Shown: in pieces, positions 10,927 to 20,002 of the stretch
How the letters are laid out: each line of letters starts with the position of its first letter
Position numbering within the stretch: position 1 is the first letter of the stretch
DNA from: Paenibacillus sp. ACRRX
GTDB lineage: Bacteria > Bacillota > Bacilli > Paenibacillales > Paenibacillaceae
DNA length: 64,000 nucleotides
Direction: 5' to 3'
Assembly (NCBI RefSeq): GCF_022346885.1
Contig: NZ_JAKRNK010000013.1
Span: 1-64,000, forward strand
Program-made: the position numbers and the translations under genes
The notes under the pieces: model-generated
The model's input: only the letters and a program-made list of their open reading frames with translations
Databases searched by the model: none
What the model was told of the DNA's origin: nothing

Positions 10927-13257
10927 ATGCGATTATCCATTAAGGGCAAGCTTTCCATATCCATTTCGTGCGCACTCCTAATTGTATTGCTTCTCCATAT
11001 GGTACTGAATTATTACACAACCAAGGACAAGTTAATAGAGGAAATGGAAGCACGAATGGAAGTCATTACGCAACAGATATCTATTTCCATGCGCCAGTCT
11101 CAGTATGCAGACCATGTTGTAGAGGACCTGTTGGCAGAGAAGCTGCACATGGCTTCTATATACGCTGCGAGTCGGCTTCCAACCGACATTCGTGACATTA
11201 CTAATGAACAGCTTAAGCAGATAAGTCATGAAGTTGGCATTTCTCAAGTATCGTTGTTGCAGAAGACAGAAGACGGCCAGGATATCGTCATCCGGCGATC
11301 ATCCGATCCCGCGGAGATTGGGATGTCTACAAAAGGCTGGGGCTTCTGGTTTACAGCGTTTCAGCAGCTATTGGAGTATAAGCAGGTATGGATAGCAGAA
11401 GGGCGGGGCCAGAAGCATTTTTGGACAGGCCCGTTTGATATTTCCACCTCTAATCCAAGCCATATTGATAAGTGGGGATATTATTACGATGGCAAACGGA
11501 ATTATATTATCAATCCGTTTATTCAGGACACTGCCGGGATACAGAGCAGCTTTCAACTAACGAAGCCAGACAAGATTATTGAGCAGACGATTGATAAGCA
11601 GCTGAACGTATTGGAAATAACGGCATTTAACCCAGAGGCATTCGGCAAGCCCCCCATCATTACCAAGCGGGTCAACGGAATCAGATATGTACGTTCGCAG
11701 GATCAGCCCATCTTGTATGGCAGCTACAAATATGCAGAAGTTGAAGACTATGAGCGAGTCGCACAAGTAATAGAAGACGGGCATTCATTATTTGTTGAGA
11801 GCAATATTAAAGGTGAAGCCGTCGTTAAAAGTTATATTACAGCTACGGAAGGTAGGAATCCGTACATCATGACAGTGGTGATGGATGCCAAGCCGCTATT
11901 GGATACACTGCATGAGCAATTGATGCAAAGCATAGCGATTGGTCTAGTGCTGCTGGAACTTGTATTGGTGGGGAGCTATTTCCTGGCGGGGTTCTTAATC
12001 CGTCCACTACAGTATATTGTACAAAAAGTAAATATGATGGCAATTGGTCAGTTTAACACGACCTTACGAATTAAACGTAATGATGAATTAGGTGTATTAG
12101 CATCCAGAATAAATCTGATGGCAGACAATCTCTATCAGTCCACAGAACGTTTAAGAACGCTTTATGAAGAGAATCGGGCGATGAAGCATCATTTGGAATC
12201 CTTTATTAATCAGTCTACCGATGCAATACATGTAACGGATCTTCATGGCGATGTAGAACGGGTGAACCAGGCGTTTGTTGATATGTTTGGATGGAAGGAG
12301 CACGAAGTGCTGGGCAAGAAGCTGCCTACTATTCCGTCTGAGCTCAGCAAGCCGTATGTGGAGATCGAAGAGAGCCTAAGCAGTGGCAAAGCGGGAGGCG
12401 CTCAAGAGACTCTTCGTATGACAAAGGATGGTCGAATACTGGATGTCAGTGTGAGCACATCACCGATCCTGGACGAATCAGGACAATGTATGGCCTGGGC
12501 TAGCATTACACGGGACATCACAAGCAGGAAGCGTATGGAGGAACTGCTGCGGCGATCTGAGAAGCTGACAACCGTTGGTCAATTGGCTGCGGGTGTAGCA
12601 CATGAGATTCGTAATCCACTCACAACATTAAAGGGCTTTATCCAATTACAATTACAGACCAGTAAAGTGAATCCTGTTCATACGTCCATGATGCTGTCGG
12701 AGTTAGAACGGATTAACTTGATTGTAGGGGAATTTCTTATTTTATCGAAGCCACAGGCTGTTCGCTTTCAGGAGATGAATATTGGTCAAGTGCTGCACGA
12801 CGTATTGTCGTTCCTCGGTAACCATGCACAGATGCACAATATTGAGTTTGTCACTAAGTTTCAGGATGTGCCACTTGTACTTTGTGAGGAAAACCAACTT
12901 AAACAAGTATTCATTAATATTGTGAAAAATGGAATTGAGGCTATGCCTGAAGGTGGGGAAATGGACATCTCTGTAGATCAATATGCGGAGGAACAGGTCC
13001 GTATTACCATTCGAGACTACGGTATAGGTATCCCTGAGGATCATTTGACTAGATTAGGAGATCCGTTCTTTACCAATAAAGAGAAGGGGACTGGGCTCGG
13101 CCTGATGGTATGTCAGCGCATCATTTATAATCATAAAGGAACACTGGAAATTACGAGCAAGCTGCATGAAGGAACTATGGTTACGATTAAGCTGCCGGCT
13201 GCGGACGTTACAGCATATAAGATAAATGAAGAACGTGCCTACATCAAGATTCGATAA
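10927..13257 (+). CDS. Membrane sensor histidine kinase (Cache-HAMP-PAS-HisKA)
   Basis: 776 residues. TM1 at about 8-30, a large extracellular Cache-like sensor to about 335, TM2 at about 337-360, then HAMP (360-415) and PAS (420-530). HisKA follows with phosphoacceptor H559 in AGVAHEIRNPLTTLKGF. The HATPase domain shows an N box (QVFINIVKNGIEAMPEGG), G1 DYGIGIP and G2 GTGLGLMVCQ. The HEIRNPLTTLKGF form resembles sporulation-type kinases (KinB/KinE class) and PAS kinases. No response regulator is adjacent, typical of phosphorelay kinases that feed Spo0F; that role is inferred. AGAGG precedes ATG 10927. Confidence 0.9.
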   Translation: MRLSIKGKLSISISCALLIVLLLHMVLNYYTTKDKLIEEMEARMEVITQQISISMRQSQYADHVVEDLLAEKLHMASIYAASRLPTDIRDITNEQLKQISHEVGISQVSLLQKTEDGQDIVIRRSSDPAEIGMSTKGWGFWFTAFQQLLEYKQVWIAEGRGQKHFWTGPFDISTSNPSHIDKWGYYYDGKRNYIINPFIQDTAGIQSSFQLTKPDKIIEQTIDKQLNVLEITAFNPEAFGKPPIITKRVNGIRYVRSQDQPILYGSYKYAEVEDYERVAQVIEDGHSLFVESNIKGEAVVKSYITATEGRNPYIMTVVMDAKPLLDTLHEQLMQSIAIGLVLLELVLVGSYFLAGFLIRPLQYIVQKVNMMAIGQFNTTLRIKRNDELGVLASRINLMADNLYQSTERLRTLYEENRAMKHHLESFINQSTDAIHVTDLHGDVERVNQAFVDMFGWKEHEVLGKKLPTIPSELSKPYVEIEESLSSGKAGGAQETLRMTKDGRILDVSVSTSPILDESGQCMAWASITRDITSRKRMEELLRRSEKLTTVGQLAAGVAHEIRNPLTTLKGFIQLQLQTSKVNPVHTSMMLSELERINLIVGEFLILSKPQAVRFQEMNIGQVLHDVLSFLGNHAQMHNIEFVTKFQDVPLVLCEENQLKQVFINIVKNGIEAMPEGGEMDISVDQYAEEQVRITIRDYGIGIPEDHLTRLGDPFFTNKEKGTGLGLMVCQRIIYNHKGTLEITSKLHEGTMVTIKLPAADVTAYKINEERAYIKIR

Positions 13258-13274
13258 TGTGTATTGGCAAATAG

Positions 13275-13325
13275 AACAGAGGCTGCTTCGCAGTAGGGTA
13301 TCCTACAGCTGAAGCAGCCTCTGTT
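13275..13325. terminator. Terminator between kinase gene and motB
   Basis: Perfect 15-bp stem AACAGAGGCTGCTTC/GAAGCAGCCTCTGTT with an inner GTAGG/CCTAC helix, between convergent genes. The T-run is weak on both strands. Confidence 0.7.
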
Positions 13326-13352
13326 GGTTATTCATTAAAGTGGACCGAGACA

Positions 13353-14171
13353 TTAAGAGCCTGCGGCGGGTTGTTTGTTAGACGTGAACTTTCTAAGAAT
13401 AGACACCTCAACACGGCGGTTCTGTGCCCGGCCCGTATTGGTATTGTTGGATGAGACAGGATGATACTCTCCCATACCTACAGCTTGGAATAACTTCGGA
13501 TCAAGACCAGATCGCCCAAGCACAATCTTCATAAAGTTAAGCGCACGTGCTGAACTTAAATCCCAGTTCGATTCATACTTGCTGTTCTTGATCGGGACGT
13601 TATCGGTGTGTCCGCTGATCACGATCTGATAGCCGGTATATTGTTTGATCATATCACCAATCGTTAAGGCTAGCTGCTTTGCACCCGACTTCAGATCCGA
13701 CTTCCCGGAATCAAATAAGGCACTGTCGTTAATCGTTATCTTAAGCTCGGAATGATTCAGCTTTGTATTTAATTGATCTGTAAGACCATTTTTGGAAATG
13801 TAATCGTTAACCTTGTTCTGCAGTTCTTCTAACTGCTTTTGTTCTTGCTTAGCTTGGAGTGCAAAGCGCTCTTGCGCTTTATCAGCAGCAGTCTCGAATT
13901 TACGATCCTTCTCCTCACTTTGTTCCTCTGGTTTGCGTCCGCCTTGAGGAATAACGGCGTTATTATCCAGAATGCCATTGCCTGCGCCGCCGCTGTTAAG
14001 AGCAGTGCTAAAGGCTTGACTCATCTCTTGGAACTTCTGTGCATCAACGGCTGACATTGCATATAGGACAATAAATAGGGCGAGGAGCAGTGTCATCAGA
14101 TCGGCATACGGTATGAGCCAGGATTCATCTGCATGCTCTTCGTGATGCTCTTTCCGTGGTTTCTTACTCAC
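13353..14171 (-). CDS. motB: Flagellar stator protein MotB
   Basis: Stator subunit that couples ion flow to flagellar rotation and anchors to peptidoglycan. A short basic N-terminus is followed by one TM helix. Ion-binding D24 lies in PYADLMTLLLALFIVLYAM. A Gln/Glu/Lys-rich linker (about 75-120) leads to the OmpA-like peptidoglycan-binding domain, with ISGHTDNVPI. 272 residues. Its start overlaps the end of motA by 8 bp, showing translational coupling. Confidence 0.95.
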   Translation of the reverse strand: MSKKPRKEHHEEHADESWLIPYADLMTLLLALFIVLYAMSAVDAQKFQEMSQAFSTALNSGGAGNGILDNNAVIPQGGRKPEEQSEEKDRKFETAADKAQERFALQAKQEQKQLEELQNKVNDYISKNGLTDQLNTKLNHSELKITINDSALFDSGKSDLKSGAKQLALTIGDMIKQYTGYQIVISGHTDNVPIKNSKYESNWDLSSARALNFMKIVLGRSGLDPKLFQAVGMGEYHPVSSNNTNTGRAQNRRVEVSILRKFTSNKQPAAGS

Positions 14172-14955
14172 TCACAGCCTCCTCCTTCATATTCATCCGA
14201 TTACGTTCAGCAGGCGTCAAGAAGACAGAAAGCTTCTGATTGATCGCGATCGTGGACACACCGGATTGAATGGATAAGAGTCCTTCTACCATCATCAATC
14301 GAATTTGAATTTCGTTATGGGAGAGCCTTTTAAGTTTGTTGGAAATTGGATGCCATAACACATAACCAGTGAAAATACCCATGAGCGTAGCGATAAAAGC
14401 TGCCGCAATCGCATGGGCAAGTTTACCCATATCGGACATATCCGCCAATGCGGCAATCAAGCCGATAACCGCGCCTAACACCCCGAGTGTCGGCGCATAC
14501 ATGCCTGCTTGGGAGAAGATGAGTGCACCACCACGGTGACGTTCTTCTGTTGCGTGAATGTCTTCCATGAGCACGTCACGCACAAAGTCCTGGTCATTGC
14601 CATCAATAATCATCCGCATGCCGCCGCGTAGAAAGTCGTCGTCAATCTCATCTATGCGGGATTCCAACGCCAACAATCCTTCGCGGCGTGTAATCGATGC
14701 CCATTCCATAAAGAGTTGAATTAACTGTACGCGATCAACAAGATGCTGCTTGACGAACAACAGCTTAAATAGCTTCGGAACTTTTTTAAGTTCGTTTAGT
14801 GGGAATGCCACAAATACGGAGGCGGCAGTTCCGACAATAATGATCATAAACGCTGCGGGGTTATACAAACTTGTGAGAGAGGCTCCTTTCAGAACCATCC
14901 CCACTAGGACAGCAGCAAGCCCGAGGACTATGCCTATAATCGTTGATTTCTCCAT
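14164..14955 (-). CDS. motA: Flagellar stator protein MotA
   Basis: Four-helix stator partner of MotB. 263 residues with TM segments at about 5-25, 32-52, 150-170 and 180-205. A charged cytoplasmic loop lies between TM2 and TM3, and the conserved TM3-TM4 prolines are present (YAPTLGVLGAVIGLI). A SigD-type promoter lies about 100 bp upstream on the minus strand, placing motAB in the motility regulon. Confidence 0.95.
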   Translation of the reverse strand: MEKSTIIGIVLGLAAVLVGMVLKGASLTSLYNPAAFMIIIVGTAASVFVAFPLNELKKVPKLFKLLFVKQHLVDRVQLIQLFMEWASITRREGLLALESRIDEIDDDFLRGGMRMIIDGNDQDFVRDVLMEDIHATEERHRGGALIFSQAGMYAPTLGVLGAVIGLIAALADMSDMGKLAHAIAAAFIATLMGIFTGYVLWHPISNKLKRLSHNEIQIRLMMVEGLLSIQSGVSTIAINQKLSVFLTPAERNRMNMKEEAVSE

Positions 14956-15053
14956 GTTCTACATCCACCTCATCCATGAGTATAATGATGCTTCCTGCGC
15001 TCTCTTTCGACGGTATTCACCGTCATTATCGAAAAAATGATGCAACATCCTAT

Positions 15054-15081
15054 TTATCGGCAAAATAGGACCAAAAATTTA
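15054..15081 (-). promoter_or_regulatory. SigD-type motility promoter of motAB
   Basis: Read on the minus strand: TAAA (15081-15078), 16 nt, then GCCGATAA (15061-15054). This matches the B. subtilis SigD consensus TAAA-N15-GCCGATAT in 11 of 12 defined bases with one extra spacer base. It sits about 100 nt before the motA start. Confidence 0.8.
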
Positions 15082-15190
15082 GACGTCCTGCTTGAACGTA
15101 CCTGTAAAGTTAGACTTCGCATTGGTGTAAGAAGGGCATTATGCTACAATACGAAGTAATTTGTAATGCAGTATAAAGGAGTGAATATGG

Positions 15191-15487
15191 ATGGGTATGC
15201 CTTTTACTAGACCCTATAAAGATATTTTGCAGGAATTAGCTGCAGCAGTAGGTCAGATTCCAGATAGCTATTCCTTTTTTGATATGGAATCGGGGGATTG
15301 GCAGGCGATGAGTACAGAGGAGCGCAGCGAGGTGTTGGAAGCGCTGGCAGACGATTTGTTTTATGGACTAGGGCAGGAAAATATTTTATTTATCGGAAGC
15401 GGCAGCGCGCAGCATGATCGGCAATTTCATGTTATTGAAGTAATGAAAGAAAATGAGGTCATTGCTAGGGTGCAGTTGGTAGACTAA
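15191..15487 (+). CDS. Small protein of unknown function (98 aa)
   Basis: ATG 15191 follows AAAGGAG by 8 nt; ATG 15187 is out of frame. A soluble acidic protein, predicted helix-helix then beta-strand (FLFIGSG and FHVIEVMKENEVIARVQLV). No membrane segment or metal motif. It stands alone, divergent from motAB. Family not recognised. Confidence 0.72.
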   Translation: MGMPFTRPYKDILQELAAAVGQIPDSYSFFDMESGDWQAMSTEERSEVLEALADDLFYGLGQENILFIGSGSAQHDRQFHVIEVMKENEVIARVQLVD

Positions 15488-15754
15488 TGGAGTAGTTAGT
15501 CAGGACTTATAAATAATTTGTGTAATAAGATAAATTAGGTGATCGGATGTAGCAAATGATCATCTTTATGGCGCATGGATGCTGTTTTTCAGTAGTGCAA
15601 TGATACGATGATCAGCAGGCATACGGTATATTTCTTTTTTTGAAATGAGTGTGCTATAGGATTACAGTAGAATCTTTCTATACAAGCAGCTAACCTAACA
15701 AATCTGGTATCAAGTGTGAAGGCCATAAGTAGGGCATGGGAAGGGGATATGAGG

Positions 15755-16681
15755 ATGTCATTATTATCACCGATCATACGCGCAGAGGAACTTTACAAAA
15801 GAATAACAGGCCAAATGGATGGAGAACGCAAGCAGCAGATCACAGCAAGTACATTAGCGATTGTGGACTGCCGCTTCTGGCTGATGGAGCCAGAACGAGG
15901 ACAAGCAGCATATAAGGAGGGACATATTCCTGGCGCCGTTTATTTCGACTTGGACAGGGATTTGTCATCGCCAAAAGCGGAGCATGGTGGTCGCCATCCA
16001 TTGCCGCAGCCGCAGGTGCTGGCGCAGCGGCTAACAGAAGCTGGTATTACACACGAGAGTGTGGTTGTAGCTTATGACGCACAAGGCGGTGCTAACGCCA
16101 GTCGTTTATGGTGGCTGCTGCAATGGCTGGGACATGAGGGCGAAGTTCTGCTGCTTGATGGTGGTATCCAGGCTTGGGAGCAGGAGGGTTACCCCCTGGA
16201 GCAGGAGGAAGTGGGGAGCGTATTCGATAATAGGCTCGCTGGAGTAGTAAGTTCGAAAGAAACGAGCATCTACACACCCCGTGTACGCGATCATCTTGTA
16301 GCGAGTATGGAAGAAGTGGCGTCCAAGCTGGGGAACCCGCGCGTAAGACTCATAGATTCGCGCGAATCGCCCCGCTATCGCGGGGAAGTAGAGCCGATAG
16401 ACCCGAAAGCCGGACATATTCCTGGTGCAGTAAATACGTTCTGGCAGCAGAGCTTAGATGAAGCGGGGCGCTGGCGGTCCGCGGCTGAGCAGCAAGCTCG
16501 TTGGAGCAGCATCGTAGGAGATGCAGATGAGGTGATCGTCTACTGCGGCTCAGGCGTCACGGCCTGCCCGAACGTGCTAGCGCTATGGCAAGCGGGGTAT
16601 ACGAACGCCAAGCTGTACGCAGGAAGCTGGAGCGATTGGATTTCGTATAGCGAGAATCCGATTGCGACAGGGGAAGAGTAA
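15755..16681 (+). CDS. 3-mercaptopyruvate/thiosulfate sulfurtransferase
   Basis: Two tandem rhodanese domains: an inactive N-terminal one with GHIPGAVYFDL, and a catalytic one with GHIPGAVNTFW and the active loop CGSGVTA, Cys264. The CG-S-GVT loop is the mercaptopyruvate type (SseA-like) rather than the CRKGVT thiosulfate type. ATG 15755 was chosen because GAAGGGG lies 8 nt upstream; GTG 15716 and ATG 15749 are in-frame alternatives. 308 residues. Cytoplasmic; transfers sulfane sulfur to thiol acceptors or cyanide. No partner gene nearby. Confidence 0.9.
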   Translation: MSLLSPIIRAEELYKRITGQMDGERKQQITASTLAIVDCRFWLMEPERGQAAYKEGHIPGAVYFDLDRDLSSPKAEHGGRHPLPQPQVLAQRLTEAGITHESVVVAYDAQGGANASRLWWLLQWLGHEGEVLLLDGGIQAWEQEGYPLEQEEVGSVFDNRLAGVVSSKETSIYTPRVRDHLVASMEEVASKLGNPRVRLIDSRESPRYRGEVEPIDPKAGHIPGAVNTFWQQSLDEAGRWRSAAEQQARWSSIVGDADEVIVYCGSGVTACPNVLALWQAGYTNAKLYAGSWSDWISYSENPIATGEE

Positions 16682-16947
16682 AAGCTGAGGCCGCGTCTGA
16701 CGCGGATTGGAGGGCTGCGACAGGGTACCGTGAGGCGGACTGTTGCGGCCCTCTTTGGGCTTTCTTGTTCAACAGCTTGCAAACAAGAAACCGGAGAAAG
16801 CTGTTGTAGCAGGCACAGAGCCAGCCATGGTTCTACAATTGAGGCAGGTTACTGTTGAAAAGCTCGTCCAGTATATCTTTCCACAAACGTGCGCGGTGTC
16901 TTTGGCTTGGGAGCAAGAGTCGGACCGTCATGCTAGGGTAGATCTTC

Positions 16948-16993
16948 TTGATTTTATATTTCACTAGTGTTATATTACATGCATGAAATATAA
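16948..16993 (+). promoter_or_regulatory. padR promoter with overlapping operator
   Basis: TTGATT (16948-16953), a 17-nt spacer and TATATT (16971-16976) form the promoter. A perfect 10-bp inverted repeat, TTATATTTCA (16954-16963) and TGAAATATAA (16984-16993), brackets the -10 and the start point. This is where an autoregulating PadR repressor would bind. The 270 bp between the sulfurtransferase stop and this promoter holds nothing I can identify. Confidence 0.75.
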
Positions 16994-17012
16994 TAAGAAG
17001 AGGACATAAGCA

Positions 17013-17585
17013 ATGAAATCTCTTTCCAACGTGGAATTTATGTTGCTGCAAATTATTGCGGAATCCAAACAAGCGTCGGGGTATCAAATCAATAAGTTAA
17101 TAGAACTTAGAGGCTACAGGGAATGGGCGAATATAGGTACGACTTCAATTTACGTCGGATTGCAGAAACTGAAAGACAAAGGACTGATCCAATCCGAAGA
17201 TTCCGTCCATAAGTCTGGCAAAGGACCTGTGCCGTCTACTTATGTCATGATGGAAGCGGGGATAGAAGCATTAAGGAATGAAATCATCGTAAGCCTAGCT
17301 TCTGCGCGGGAACGGGATAACCGTTTCGATCTTGGACTGGCGGCCCTCCCTTTTATCGAAAAAAATGAAGCTGTGGAAGCTTTACGGAAGCGACAGAACC
17401 TTCTAGAGGAGACATTGAGGAACTTAGGTCAGAAATATGAATCGCAAGGCGGCAATCAATTGCCATTGCACGTTAGGTCTCTTTTTCTTCACCCGATGAG
17501 TCTCATCGAGAACGAAAAGACATTTGTCGCAAATCTGATCAGTGAACTAACAGGGGAACTGGAGGTACATGCCCATGATAATTGA
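17013..17585 (+). CDS. PadR family transcriptional regulator
   Basis: An N-terminal PadR winged helix covers about residues 3-85: a three-helix start (EFMLLQIIAESKQASGYQI) and a wing with the typical SIYVGLQKLKDKGLI helix. A C-terminal four-helix dimer domain resembles the Vir/PadR type. 190 residues. ATG 17013 is preceded by AGAAGAGG. Its end overlaps the next gene by 11 bp, so the two are translationally coupled. The operator over its own promoter implies autoregulation, probably relieved by a small ligand or by partner activity. Confidence 0.88.
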   Translation: MKSLSNVEFMLLQIIAESKQASGYQINKLIELRGYREWANIGTTSIYVGLQKLKDKGLIQSEDSVHKSGKGPVPSTYVMMEAGIEALRNEIIVSLASARERDNRFDLGLAALPFIEKNEAVEALRKRQNLLEETLRNLGQKYESQGGNQLPLHVRSLFLHPMSLIENEKTFVANLISELTGELEVHAHDN

Positions 17586-18555
17586 AGATTTTGCTCTTTT
17601 TCGGGGAGAACACTGCGAGACGACAGCGATGGGCAATCTCCTTCAGCATGAAGGTGTTCGATTATCGGAGCCAATGTTATTCGGTATTGGGGAAGGTTTG
17701 GGATTCATTTATTGGGATTCGAAGGGGATGGACTTTCCTTTTATCGGGGGTAGAGCAAAGCCTGATGAACTGTCTGCTTGCATAGCCTCCCGACTCAATT
17801 TGAGTATCAGGGTGCAAGAAACCTCGTCTGTTACAAAAGCATGGCAGAACGTGCAAAGCTGCATAGACCGTGGAATTCCTGTAGGGCTTAAACTAGATTC
17901 GTATTATTTAGATTACTTTACAAACAAAATTCACTTTGCAGCCCACTATGCGGTGATATATGGCATGGATGACGAATATGCCTATATGGCAGATACAAGC
18001 CAACAAGGCGGACTCGTGAAAACGCGATTGTCGAATTTGTCTATGGCAAGAAACGCAAAGGGGCCCATGAGCTCCAAGAATCGCTCCTTTACGATCGAGC
18101 AAACGGATACCCTTCCGCCGCTTGTACCCGCCATACGATCATCCCTTATCAACAATGCTCATAACTATTTGAATCCACCTATCCGCAATATGGGCAATAA
18201 AGGAATCAAAAAAATGAGCGGCGAAATCCTGAATTGGCCTTCTAGAAGCAAGGATTTAGAGAAAGATCTGTGTTTGACTGCTTTATTGATGGAAAAGGCG
18301 GGAACCGGCGGCGCCTTATTTCGAAACCTGTATAGAGATTTCCTAAAAGAATGCGTGAATTTGTTCGGTGACTCTAAATTAGAGCAGGCATACATTCTGT
18401 TTGCGGAAATCGCGCCGATGTGGAAGGGTGTTTCGGCATCAATTGATAATGCGGGAAGAACCGGAAATCAACAGGAACTAAGACTTGCATCCGAGCTTCT
18501 AGTCGACATTGCGGAGAAAGAACGATTAGCCATGGAGTTTGTATTGACAATTTAA
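17575..18555 (+). CDS. BtrH N-terminal domain / DUF4872-like protein
   Basis: Residues 5-145 resemble the BtrH_N domain of the butirosin acyltransferase, a papain-like fold. H13-C14 (GEHCETTAMGNLL) supplies the presumed nucleophile and the segment around KIHFAAHYAVIYGMDD the His. Residues 150-320 fit the DUF4872 helical partner. ATG 17575 is favoured over ATG 17569 because GGAGG at 17561 then has a 9-nt gap. BtrH moves an acyl chain from a carrier protein to an aminoglycoside, but no carrier protein or antibiotic genes are present. The role here is unknown. Confidence 0.78.
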   Translation: MIIEDFALFRGEHCETTAMGNLLQHEGVRLSEPMLFGIGEGLGFIYWDSKGMDFPFIGGRAKPDELSACIASRLNLSIRVQETSSVTKAWQNVQSCIDRGIPVGLKLDSYYLDYFTNKIHFAAHYAVIYGMDDEYAYMADTSQQGGLVKTRLSNLSMARNAKGPMSSKNRSFTIEQTDTLPPLVPAIRSSLINNAHNYLNPPIRNMGNKGIKKMSGEILNWPSRSKDLEKDLCLTALLMEKAGTGGALFRNLYRDFLKECVNLFGDSKLEQAYILFAEIAPMWKGVSASIDNAGRTGNQQELRLASELLVDIAEKERLAMEFVLTI

Positions 18556-18895
18556 CTTTATAAATGGTTTCGCAACTGAACTCTTTTTGAATCGACATTA
18601 GGGAGAGGGTCTGCGTAAGCCGTGTTTGTTTATGAACTCGGAAAGCGAATTCGACCAAGGCAGAATCTTAAATGAAAGGACCGGATAGTCGCTTTCCGGA
18701 AGTGAAGTTCGAAAACTCGCTATTATAATTACGGAACAGGCTGCCGATTTTGCGGCAGCCTGTTCTCTATGAGCTATCGTACCCGTTTCTTTTAGTGTGG
18801 CTGCAAATATGCTAGCAGCCTTCGTATGTTGAGCTCTCATACCCATTGTTGGCGATTTCGTCGGGTTAATCCAGCCACAGGGGTACCTAAGAAGA
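18556..18895. other. Intergenic stretch with hairpin
   Basis: No gene is supported. A perfect 13-bp hairpin GAACAGGCTGCCG/CGGCAGCCTGTTC (18734-18764) is a candidate terminator between the convergent BtrH-like and VOC genes, though without a T-run. Two imperfect copies of a TGAGCTnTCnTACCC element (near 18769 and 18831) follow. Nothing else was seen. Confidence 0.5.
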
Positions 18896-19633
18896 TTAGG
18901 TTTGCCCTAAAGTCATTTTAAGTTCGGCTAATCGTTGGGTCGTTTCCATCACTTCTTTTATCTCTTGATCAGATAACGCTAAGTTCCCTGCTTCTTTAAT
19001 AAAAGTCATCGCAAGATTTAGCTCATCCATTGAAATAGCGATATCTGCTCGTAATACATAAGCTTTGTAACGAAGCTCAGCTGATACTTCTCCGGCTTTT
19101 GAAAAAACAAGATCAAGTACTCTGGCTGCTTCTGCGGGTTCGTCTTTGGCATATGCCAATCGGTACGCAGATTCAAATGCTTTTGTAAATCTTGACGGGT
19201 GAGGCACAACGTATTGATCGCTCTGGATAGGCTCAGGAGAGGCATGTTTCTGACCAATCAGCAAGCGATTACCGGCAGGATCGATAAGATTAAATCTGCG
19301 GTCTTCTGTAAGATTGTTGAGCCTGGTGATTCTGGGAAATCCCTTTGAGGGGACTTTCTGATAAGTCTTTTTTAGATTTTCGCAGAATTCTTTGTATATG
19401 GCATCCACATCGGGAACGCTTACATAGCACATGCTGTATGAGTTGGATGGCTCCAATTGTTTCAAAACAAAAAAGTGTAATTCCATGATGCGGTGTTGGA
19501 CGCTAGCGTATAGGTTTGGTTTGGCCTGCCGATAAGTCAGTTTAAAACCCAGTGCTTGATAGAAATCCAACTGTTCGTCGATGGACCTGCAAGGGAAGAT
19601 AGGAATCGCTCCACCAATCCGATTTGTTGACAA
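18896..19633 (-). CDS. VOC (glyoxalase/bleomycin-resistance) domain with helical tail
   Basis: Residues 5-125 form a VOC fold like bleomycin-resistance proteins: IPIFPCRSIDEQLDFYQALGF at the start, and NLIDPAGNRLLIG at the end of the second module. About 115 further residues are purely helical and resemble TPR-like or four-helix segments (RVLDLVFSKAGEVSAELRY), an uncommon addition. TTG 19633 is the start because GGAGG (within the upstream frame) lies exactly 8 nt before it. The GTG at 19648 would lack a site. 245 residues. Ligand unknown. Confidence 0.82.
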   Translation of the reverse strand: MSTNRIGGAIPIFPCRSIDEQLDFYQALGFKLTYRQAKPNLYASVQHRIMELHFFVLKQLEPSNSYSMCYVSVPDVDAIYKEFCENLKKTYQKVPSKGFPRITRLNNLTEDRRFNLIDPAGNRLLIGQKHASPEPIQSDQYVVPHPSRFTKAFESAYRLAYAKDEPAEAARVLDLVFSKAGEVSAELRYKAYVLRADIAISMDELNLAMTFIKEAGNLALSDQEIKEVMETTQRLAELKMTLGQT

Positions 19634-19829
19634 GTGATCAGCCTCCACGCTTCGAATAATCTCATGCTTAATTACAATTTCTTTAGTGAAATCCGCCTAC
19701 TCCCTTATCGTACATCATTAGTGCAAATGCTAGAGTTTAATCGAATTTATCCTTGTCATACAGTATTTAATAATAAAAACCCGTCATATGGTTTAATTAT
19801 CATTTTGAAGGTTTATGGAAGGAGTTCAG

Positions 19830-19970
19830 ATGAACGGTATTGGTATAGCAGCGAAATTGAATATCAGCACGGGTGCGTTACAAATGGGAAGACAAGGTAC
19901 AGGAATTTGCTTTTATTATTAAAACAGACGCCAATAAAAAGAGAGGCATTGAGAATAGGGATAAATCTAA
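19830..19970 (+). pseudogene. Remnant of a MerR/RacA-like HTH gene
   Basis: ATG 19830 follows AAGGAG, but the open frame ends after 30 codons. Protein similarity moves across frames: RYWYSSEI, then IAAKLNISTGAL, then KWEDKVQEFAFIIKTDANK. Together these read like small MerR-type HTH proteins of Bacillales (YW.s.EIA..L.I....LRKW....E..GY.FI......R). At least two frameshifts are needed, so it is decayed. The 585-bp gap from 19649 to 20233 has no intact gene. Confidence 0.55.
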
Positions 19971-20002
19971 TTTAATTATTTGCTGTGCAAATACAACTAA
20001 TC

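Noticed and set aside
18598..18846. 82-codon minus-strand frame in the BtrH-VOC gap
   Set aside because: No SD at its start, it spans the GC-rich hairpin and has no recognisable domain.
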